NCBI GenBank assembly: GCA_029856375.1
Contig: JAHQWX010000133.1
Span: forward strand, 1 to 5,868
From: Promethearchaeia archaeon
Lineage (GTDB): Archaea > Asgardarchaeota > Lokiarchaeia > Sigyniarchaeales > SOKP01
DNA length: 5,868 bases
Direction: 5' to 3'
A program made the position numbers and the translations under genes. Shown piece by piece: positions 1 to 4,472 of this stretch (its first letter is position 1; the number at the start of each line of letters is the position of its first letter). The notes under the pieces are model-generated. The model did no database searches and was not told the DNA's origin. It saw nothing but the letters and a program-made list of their open reading frames with translations.

Positions 1-1294
1 TTCTTAACTTCATAAATTTTTTCATCATACCCTTCATTTGGTTATATTGGTCTAACATTTTATTTATTGTCGTATAAGATGTTCCAGAACCAATAGCGAT
101 TCTTCTCTTTCTCGTTTTTTTTATGATTTTTGGGTTGTCTTTTTCCTCCTTAGTCATCGAATTTAGCACTACTTCCCATTTATCCAAATTTTCTTGTGCC
201 ATTTCCTTTACATCTTCTGGAATGTTTCCTCCACCCATCATTGACAAGAGTTTTCCAAATCTTCCCATTTTTTTAATAGCTTTCAATTGTATGTATAAAT
301 CCTCTAGCGTAAATTTTCCACGCATCATTCTTTTTGCCATTTCGGGATCAAGTTCTTCTTCCATTGACTCTTGAACTTTTTTTACCAGCCCCTCAATATC
401 CGGTATTCCAAGGAGAGTCCCAACAAATGATGTGGGGTCAAATGTATCAAATTCATCGATTTTTTCTCCAATTCCTATAAACCTAATTGGGGCATTTGTC
501 GCTGCTACTGCGGATAAGGCACCGCCACCTTTAGCCGTTCCATCCAATTTAGTGACGATAATAGATCCAAGCTGGGTAACTTTAGAAAACTCTAGTGCTT
601 GATTGTAGGCCTGTTGCCCTAATGTCCCATCAATTACAAGTATAACCTCATCTGGTTTTACAGCCGCTTCGATTTTTTCAATTTCTTTCATGAGCTCCTT
701 TTCTTCCTTATGACGACCTGCTGTATCAATAATGATAATGTTGTAATTTTCTTTTAGTGCTTGTTTTGTCTGTTTTAAGACCAACTTTAAGGTATTTTTT
801 TCGTCAGGATTTCCATACACTTTTACTTTAAGAGGTTCGCACAATTGCTGTAATTGCTCAAACGCACCAGGGCGCCAAGTATCTCCGCACACTACGCCAA
901 GCGTATACCCTTTACTTTGATAATAACTAGCAAGTTTGCCAACCGTGGTGGTTTTGCCAGATCCTTGTATTCCAACCATTAAAATAATATTTTGTTTATT
1001 TGGTTTAATTCTAATAGGCGCGGGGTTACCCCCAAGTATATTAACCAATTGGTCGTGAATTATTTTAATAATGAAATCTCTACGTCGAATTGAGCTATCA
1101 ATTTTTGTATTCATGGCCTCTTTCTTGATTTTTTCTGTCGCTTCGAAGACTATTTCCACCTTTACATCAGCTTCAAGTAACGCTCTTTGTAATTCTTGAA
1201 TAAGTGCATTAATCGCATCTTTATCCACTTTTGGAAGCTTGCGAATTATTCGTATTGCGTTATCTAACGATCTTCCAAGCGCTTCTAGTACCAT
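1..1294 (-). CDS. srp54: Signal recognition particle GTPase SRP54 (3' end cut by window)
   Basis: This is the GTPase subunit of the signal recognition particle. It binds 7S RNA and the signal peptides of nascent membrane and secreted proteins, and docks with FtsY at the membrane. I translated 431 codons with no stop before the window edge; archaeal SRP54 is usually about 440-455 residues, so only a short C-terminal tail is missing. Residues 1-90 form the helical N domain, with the typical start MVLEALGRSL. The G domain follows: P-loop GIQGSGKTT (108-116), DTWRPGAFEQL (138-148), DTAGR (190-194) and TKLDG (248-252). The M domain has a methionine-rich segment (about 311-356) and the SRP-RNA-binding signature RKRRIAIGSGT (395-405), followed by a second Met-rich stretch. 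The ATG at 1294 is the only reasonable start, because an in-frame TAG lies four codons upstream. I see no clear Shine-Dalgarno motif. The gene lies 67 nt downstream of the ABM gene on the same strand. Family assignment is essentially certain. Confidence 0.97.
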   Translation of the reverse strand, partial: MVLEALGRSLDNAIRIIRKLPKVDKDAINALIQELQRALLEADVKVEIVFEATEKIKKEAMNTKIDSSIRRRDFIIKIIHDQLVNILGGNPAPIRIKPNKQNIILMVGIQGSGKTTTVGKLASYYQSKGYTLGVVCGDTWRPGAFEQLQQLCEPLKVKVYGNPDEKNTLKLVLKQTKQALKENYNIIIIDTAGRHKEEKELMKEIEKIEAAVKPDEVILVIDGTLGQQAYNQALEFSKVTQLGSIIVTKLDGTAKGGGALSAVAATNAPIRFIGIGEKIDEFDTFDPTSFVGTLLGIPDIEGLVKKVQESMEEELDPEMAKRMMRGKFTLEDLYIQLKAIKKMGRFGKLLSMMGGGNIPEDVKEMAQENLDKWEVVLNSMTKEEKDNPKIIKKTRKRRIAIGSGTSYTTINKMLDQYNQMKGMMKKFMKLR

Positions 1295-1314
1295 AGCAAG
1301 AAAAGCCTAATTTT

Positions 1315-1337
1315 ATTCTCTAAAATAATAAGAGAAT
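1315..1337. repeat. 7-bp inverted repeat in the SRP54 leader / after the ABM gene
   Basis: The arms ATTCTCT (1315-1321) and AGAGAAT (1331-1337) are perfectly complementary around a 9-nt AT-only spacer. The repeat lies between the stop of the ABM gene and the start of SRP54. Read on the minus strand, it follows a T6 run (1344-1339). It could be a weak 3' structure of the ABM transcript, an operator for SRP54, or chance in AT-rich DNA. Confidence 0.3.
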
Positions 1338-1342
1338 TAAAA

Positions 1343-1350
1343 AATAAATA
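1343..1350 (-). promoter_or_regulatory. Possible TATA element for SRP54
   Basis: On the minus strand this stretch reads TATTTATT, an AT-only TATA-like element about 50 nt before the SRP54 ATG. With archaeal spacing, transcription would begin near 1320 and give a leader of about 25 nt. The whole gap is AT-rich, so the exact box is uncertain and read-through from the ABM gene is equally possible. Confidence 0.25.
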
Positions 1351-1361
1351 GTTTAATTTTT

Positions 1362-1652
1362 TTATATAATTTCAAAACATGTTTTCGTGTCCATCCCAGG
1401 CTCTAAAAAAGGCATTAATTTTTCCATATTCTTGGCTAATTTCGCCATATGCACATCTAACGCTTCCTTATTCTCGTATTTTTCGTAAAAAAGAATCGTA
1501 TTTTTATCTTTTCTTCCCTTAACAGTATGGGGGATGTAGGCTTTTAATCCCGGTTCCGATTCTCTAATTTTAGGTATAATTTCTTTAAGAATTTCAATAA
1601 CTTTATCCATCATACCTTCCTTAGCTTTTATTGTCGCAATTATCGTTATCAT
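1362..1652 (-). CDS. Putative ABM-domain protein (YgiN-like quinol monooxygenase family)
   Basis: This 96-residue protein has the size and pattern of a single ABM (antibiotic biosynthesis monooxygenase) domain, a dimeric ferredoxin-like alpha/beta barrel. It opens with strand MITIIATIKA (1-10), followed by a helix with K11, E12 and G13 and hydrophobic residues up to about 30. PGLKAY (34-39) begins the next strand, and ILFYEKYENKEALDVHM (53-69) is the usual family block with strand, acidic residue, Tyr and terminal His68. A helix and the last strand TCFEII (91-96) complete the fold. Known members oxidise quinols or other aromatics without a cofactor, and some degrade haem; the substrate cannot be told from sequence. 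There is no signal peptide. The gene lies 49 nt after the membrane-protein gene and 67 nt before SRP54 on the same strand. The start at 1652 fits the N-terminal strand and a leaderless promoter. The fold is fairly sure; the enzymatic role is inferred. Confidence 0.75.
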   Translation of the reverse strand: MITIIATIKAKEGMMDKVIEILKEIIPKIRESEPGLKAYIPHTVKGRKDKNTILFYEKYENKEALDVHMAKLAKNMEKLMPFLEPGMDTKTCFEII

Positions 1653-1671
1653 AAATAATGTTACGTTTTTG

Positions 1672-1680
1672 TATTTAAAA
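1672..1680 (-). promoter_or_regulatory. TATA-like element for a probably leaderless ABM transcript
   Basis: Read on the minus strand, this is TTTTAAATA. Its centre is about 24 nt before the ATG at 1652, which is close to the usual archaeal TATA-to-TSS distance. Transcription would therefore start at or very near the ATG. No Shine-Dalgarno motif lies upstream of the start, which agrees with a leaderless message. Confidence 0.45.
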
Positions 1681-1684
1681 GAGT

Positions 1685-1695
1685 AAAGAAAAAAA
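1685..1695 (-). terminator. Possible U-tract terminator after the membrane-protein gene
   Basis: Immediately after the stop at 1702, the minus strand reads T7-C-T3. Archaeal RNA polymerase terminates on such T-rich non-template tracts without needing a hairpin. The tract lies just before the TATA element of the ABM gene, so the two genes may be separate transcription units. AT-rich background makes this tentative. Confidence 0.35.
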
Positions 1696-1701
1696 TGGAA
1701 A

Positions 1702-2802
1702 TTAAATTTTGATAATGATATTTTTCTTAGCTAATAGCATTGCTATTCCTGCTTCTATAGCTATTGGCAGAATTCCTAACACACCAAGACTTATTAATGG
1801 ATTCGCCGCAAGAAAATCTCTGCCCAGCGTGTTAAGCATAAGTGAAGCTAGTTGATCCCCAAAGATGAACGACAAGATGAATAGCAACAGTAAATTTCTA
1901 CCCATTTCACTTAACGCTGGAACTTTAAAATTCAGTTTTTCGAAGCCGTAGAATATTGCTACCATAAAACCTGCTGTGCCAATCGCCATGAGCGCAAGTG
2001 AGGTGGTTACATCGTGGTGTTCTGCTTGTTGTAAAAAATCAACGCAATAGCACCCAATAAAAGCAAGAGAAGAGGCGGGTAATATTCTCTTTTTAAAACC
2101 GACTTTTATATCGTCTGGATCCATTTTTAACCACTGCGAAAAACATGTGGCAACGATTGCAATAGCCGCGTGATTTAGTGCGTTGAAAGGGAAATCAATG
2201 CCTCCTCCCGTTGAAAAATAGGTGTCAAAAATCGGTATTTCGTAGAAAATCGCATGAATACCCAGAATACCTATACCTAAAAACATTCTTTTATCTGCAT
2301 CTTTTATGAGATAAATCCCAACCATTGCCGCAAGCGAGCCAATTGCTAAATTTGCTAAAGTTCCATTATAAAGTACATTGCTAATCCAACCGATACCGCC
2401 TTCTAAAAGATCTCCACCAATCAAACCATCGTCTAAAAACGCAATTATATAAAGAATTGCAACTCTAATGAGCCCATGTTTCCAAGCCTCTTTTGCGCCC
2501 TTTTTTTCTAGCCTACTATTGAAGGCGATATAGGCAACAAATCCCATAACAAACATGAAAATTTGCTGACCAATATCAATAATTGTAATCATTGCGGGGT
2601 TGTAATCTGCGTATCTCCACCCATGATTCAAGAAAGTCGGTCCAATCAAGGCTTCTCCACCTGCTAAATCAGCAGATAGTGGCCATGTTATCGTCGAGAT
2701 TATTAATAAAAGAACAACGACGCCTCTGAATTGATCTAGCCAATCATATCTTAAGTGTAAAGGTTTTTTTTCCTCAACTTCTTTAATTTCTTCTTCTGTC
2801 AT
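1702..2802 (-). CDS. Polytopic membrane protein, HGSNAT/DUF5009-like putative acyltransferase
   Basis: This 366-residue protein has about ten hydrophobic segments, roughly at 24-42, 71-92, 111-128, 147-165, 172-190, 207-224, 240-257, 267-286, 303-321 and 335-357. A charged cytosolic N-terminus (1-20) is followed by RYDWLDQFRG (18-27), which resembles the R-x-x-x-L-D-x-x-R-G opening of heparan-alpha-glucosaminide N-acetyltransferase-like and DUF5009/DUF1624 proteins. LNHGWRY (58-64) supplies a His (H60) near where that family has its transmembrane acetyl-transfer histidine. FMFVMGF (82-88), followed by the basic segment RLEKKGAKEAWKHG (97-110), and the late motif EMGRNLLL (299-306) also match the family layout. 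The known human member transfers acetyl from cytosolic acetyl-CoA to a luminal glucosamine. Here the acceptor is unknown, and a cell-surface or lipid-linked glycan is only a guess. A strong AGAGGAG ribosome site fixes the start. The gene is divergent from aIF5A. The membrane nature is certain; family membership is by motif recall only. Confidence 0.65.
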   Translation of the reverse strand: MTEEEIKEVEEKKPLHLRYDWLDQFRGVVVLLLIISTITWPLSADLAGGEALIGPTFLNHGWRYADYNPAMITIIDIGQQIFMFVMGFVAYIAFNSRLEKKGAKEAWKHGLIRVAILYIIAFLDDGLIGGDLLEGGIGWISNVLYNGTLANLAIGSLAAMVGIYLIKDADKRMFLGIGILGIHAIFYEIPIFDTYFSTGGGIDFPFNALNHAAIAIVATCFSQWLKMDPDDIKVGFKKRILPASSLAFIGCYCVDFLQQAEHHDVTTSLALMAIGTAGFMVAIFYGFEKLNFKVPALSEMGRNLLLLFILSFIFGDQLASLMLNTLGRDFLAANPLISLGVLGILPIAIEAGIAMLLAKKNIIIKI

Positions 2803-2808
2803 TATTTT

Positions 2809-2815
2809 CTCCTCT
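2809..2815 (-). promoter_or_regulatory. Strong Shine-Dalgarno site of the membrane-protein gene
   Basis: On the minus strand this reads AGAGGAG, 6 nt before the ATG at 2802. It is the best purine-rich ribosome site in the window. It supports that start and shows that leadered, SD-dependent initiation is used here beside apparently leaderless genes. Confidence 0.7.
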
Positions 2816-2838
2816 AATTTAAATTCAGATTTCCTTAG

Positions 2839-2853
2839 ATTTTAAAAAAATTT
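2839..2853 (-). promoter_or_regulatory. Probable TATA region for the membrane-protein gene
   Basis: On the minus strand the stretch is a T-run followed by AAAAT (TTTTTTTAAAAT core). Its centre lies about 42 nt before the ATG at 2802. A start site about 26 nt downstream, near 2818, would give a leader of about 16 nt that just includes the AGAGGAG site. Confidence 0.4.
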
Positions 2854-2875
2854 AAGTTTAATTACGCATATTAGA

Positions 2876-2884
2876 TATAAAATA
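2876..2884 (+). promoter_or_regulatory. Probable TATA box of aIF5A
   Basis: TATAAAATA lies about 45 nt before the aIF5A ATG at 2925. A start site near 2905 would leave a leader of about 20 nt that contains TAGGAAAG (2914-2921), a weak Shine-Dalgarno-like sequence. Together with the leftward promoter, it makes 2803-2924 a compact divergent promoter region. Confidence 0.5.
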
Positions 2885-2924
2885 TTAACTAAGAAAAAAC
2901 AAAAAATAAAGAATAGGAAAGAAA

Positions 2925-3353
2925 ATGTCTATCAGAAAAACAGAAATACAAAAATTGAAGGTCGGATCGTATCTAATTGAAGATGGTGAGCCATGCTTAA
3001 TTAAATCGATTGAAAAAAGTAAATCAGGAAAACATGGACATGCTAAATTAAGAGTGATCTGTGTAGGACTTTTTGATGGAAATAAACGCTCATTAACAAT
3101 TCCTTCAGGTCATATGGTCGAGACTCCAGAAATATTAAAGGGAAGCGGTCAAATTAATTTTATCGAAGATGAAAGTCTTCAAATAATGGATTTGGAGAGC
3201 TATGAATCTTTTGACATTTCATGGCCAGAAGAGCCAGATTTAATCGCAAAACTAAAGGAATTACAGCAAGATTCAACCAAAATGAGCGCATCAACGATTG
3301 AATATTGGGACCTTCTGGGGAAAAAATTAATCAAACGAATAGTTACGAACTAA
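2925..3353 (+). CDS. eif5a: Translation factor aIF5A (hypusine-containing eIF5A homologue)
   Basis: This is the archaeal homologue of eIF5A, which binds the ribosomal E-site region and helps peptide-bond formation at difficult sequences such as polyproline, as well as termination. The 142-residue protein has an N-terminal SH3-like domain (about 1-70) with the exposed loop KSKSGKHGHAK (31-41). By alignment with yeast K51, Lys36 is the residue deoxyhypusine synthase would modify. The C-terminal OB-fold (about 72-140) includes ESFDISWPEE (94-103) and ends with EYWDLLGKKLIKRI (126-139), similar to the EYWE.LGR ending of archaeal members. Residues about 113-123 (QQDSTKMSAS region) look like a small insertion and explain why it is slightly longer than a typical 130-residue archaeal protein. 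No deoxyhypusine synthase gene is in this window. The first ATG fits the family start, and the gene appears to have its own promoter. Confidence 0.97.
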   Translation: MSIRKTEIQKLKVGSYLIEDGEPCLIKSIEKSKSGKHGHAKLRVICVGLFDGNKRSLTIPSGHMVETPEILKGSGQINFIEDESLQIMDLESYESFDISWPEEPDLIAKLKELQQDSTKMSASTIEYWDLLGKKLIKRIVTN

Positions 3354-3364
3354 TTGAATAAAAA

Positions 3365-3395
3365 ATACGGTTATGCAATAAATTATTAACCGTAT
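3365..3395 (+). terminator. 9-bp perfect stem-loop after aIF5A (possible terminator or 3'-UTR element)
   Basis: ATACGGTTA (3365-3373) and TAACCGTAT (3387-3395) are perfectly complementary around a 13-nt loop, starting 12 nt after the aIF5A stop. A T-rich stretch follows to about 3420. The stem holds three G-C pairs in otherwise AT-rich DNA, which makes chance less likely than for the other dyads here. It could end or protect the aIF5A transcript. Archaeal termination normally relies on U-tracts, so a protein-binding site is also possible. Confidence 0.5.
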
Positions 3396-3426
3396 ATTTA
3401 CTTCAATTCAAATTCTTCTACATAGA

Positions 3427-3449
3427 ATTAATATTAATGTAATTATACT
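3427..3449 (+). promoter_or_regulatory. AT-rich promoter region of the NAD kinase gene (two candidate TATA elements)
   Basis: Two TATA-like elements lie here. ATTAATATTAAT (3427-3438) would place transcription near 3457, making the TTG at 3455 essentially leaderless. ATTATACTT (3442-3450) would start transcription near 3472 and favour the second TTG at 3485. Sequence alone does not choose between them. Confidence 0.35.
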
Positions 3450-3454
3450 TATTA

Positions 3455-4411
3455 TTGAGAATATTATTTGAGGCAGAAATTAGATTGGGACGAGAAGAAA
3501 AGGCAATTGCAATTGCTTGCAGAATGGATTCAGTCGAATCAATCAATCTAGCGAAAAAAATTATGAATTTTCTCCAGAAAAGAGGGGAAAATGTAGCTTT
3601 AGAATCGAGAATCTGTAAAAGATTAGGAGATCCCGATTTAGGAATGAATTTAAGGGCGATGACTGAAGACGCAGTAAAATTTCTGATTTCTGTTGGAGGA
3701 GATGGATCTATTCTGAGAGTCTTTCATAATTTACCCAAGAAAAACATGCCACCAGTGCTTGGGGTCGCAAAAACTGGATCCTCAATCGCATTTTTAAGCG
3801 AAAGTAGCGAAAAAACGGTTTTTAACGATTTGTCTATGATACTAGAAAATAAATACATTATTGAAAAATGTCCTAGATTAGCGACTTATTTAAGCAAATC
3901 GCCTAATACTAGTATTCGATTGGGCGATGCTTTGAACGAGGTGTTATTGAGTTCTATAAAGCCATCAAAGGTGATGCAAATTTCTGTCAAAGTTAATGGA
4001 GAATTTCTAAATTATGGGTATTTAGATGGTTTAATATTATCAACTGCTACTGGTTCTACTGCATACGCCTTTTCGGCAGGTGGATCAATAATGGCTCCTT
4101 CTATTGAAGCAATTCACTTGGTTCCTCTAAATACTTACGCTCGGTCTGGATTAGTGCCTATGATGTTTCCTAAAGATTCGGAATTTGAAATTACTCTTTT
4201 AAGGGACAAACTAATGGGGACTCTCATTATTGATGGCCAGCGAGCAATAATGAAAGTATTTCCGAGAAATAAGATACGAGTGAAGATGTCTGAAGAAATT
4301 TTTAAACTCATAAGAGTGGGTAAAAATATTAACAAAAGTTTTTTCTATAGATTGAGAGAAAAAATATTACCAACCTTACGAATACCTTTTAAACCTTCGA
4401 TGAAATATTAA
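3455..4411 (+). CDS. nadK: NAD kinase (ATP-NAD kinase family, divergent)
   Basis: NAD kinase phosphorylates NAD+ to NADP+ in the cytosol and is the only route to NADP. The 318-residue reading begins at TTG (3455). Its N-terminal alpha/beta domain starts at KAIAIACR (16-23) and carries the phosphate-binding GGDGS (81-85; GGDGT is usual). The C-terminal beta-sandwich domain has the NE pair (161-162), DGLILSTATGSTAYAFSAGG (191-210), DGQ (260-262) and the final KSFFYRLREKI (294-304), all family landmarks. Departures include GVAKTGSSIAFLSE (103-116), where GxNxGxxGFL is expected, with about two extra residues and no Asn. PLNTYARSGLVP (224-235) replaces the usual PICPH..L..RPIV. A second TTG at 3485, preceded by TGAGG (3469-3473), is an alternative start that removes ten residues without touching the fold; the ATG at 3524 would remove the first strand. 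FEN1 follows after 61 nt. Family is sure; cofactor and phosphoryl-donor preference are not predictable. Confidence 0.9.
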   Translation: MRILFEAEIRLGREEKAIAIACRMDSVESINLAKKIMNFLQKRGENVALESRICKRLGDPDLGMNLRAMTEDAVKFLISVGGDGSILRVFHNLPKKNMPPVLGVAKTGSSIAFLSESSEKTVFNDLSMILENKYIIEKCPRLATYLSKSPNTSIRLGDALNEVLLSSIKPSKVMQISVKVNGEFLNYGYLDGLILSTATGSTAYAFSAGGSIMAPSIEAIHLVPLNTYARSGLVPMMFPKDSEFEITLLRDKLMGTLIIDGQRAIMKVFPRNKIRVKMSEEIFKLIRVGKNINKSFFYRLREKILPTLRIPFKPSMKY

Positions 4412-4416
4412 TCGTG

Positions 4417-4426
4417 ATATTTAAAA
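4417..4426 (+). promoter_or_regulatory. Probable TATA box of FEN1
   Basis: ATATTTAAAA lies six bases after the NAD kinase stop and about 51 nt before the FEN1 TTG. A start near 4448 would give a leader of about 25 nt containing the GGGGG ribosome site. This suggests FEN1 has its own promoter even if there is also read-through from upstream. Confidence 0.5.
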
Positions 4427-4436
4427 GGAAATCCTT
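4425..4436. repeat. AAGGA-AA-TCCTT dyad beside the FEN1 TATA box
   Basis: A perfect 5-bp inverted repeat with a 2-bp spacer overlaps the downstream edge of the predicted TATA box and covers the DNA just before the expected start site. A repressor bound here would block initiation, so it is an operator candidate. It is short, so chance remains likely. Confidence 0.3.
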
Positions 4437-4458
4437 AAATTAACTATTGAACGAATTT

Positions 4459-4463
4459 GGGGG
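4459..4463 (+). promoter_or_regulatory. G-rich Shine-Dalgarno-like site that selects the FEN1 TTG start
   Basis: GGGGG (within TTGGGGGATT) lies 9 nt before the TTG at 4473 and can pair with the CCUCC of 16S rRNA with one G-U pair. It is the only G-run in this gap. It supports TTG initiation, which yields the conserved MGV N-terminus of FEN1. Confidence 0.55.
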
Positions 4464-4472
4464 ATTAAATAC

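Noticed and set aside
123..374. 83-codon open frame on the + strand
   Set aside because: It lies wholly antisense to SRP54, whose M-domain sequence is unmistakable. Its serine- and phenylalanine-rich translation reflects the complement of AT-rich coding DNA.
2803..2924. Riboswitch or small RNA in the divergent intergenic region
   Set aside because: The 122 bp are A/T-rich, with no stable G-C stem or conserved aptamer core visible. Two back-to-back promoters explain the region well enough.
4135..4335. 66-codon open frame on the - strand
   Set aside because: It is antisense to the conserved C-terminal domain of NAD kinase and has no recognisable domain, ribosome site or promoter.
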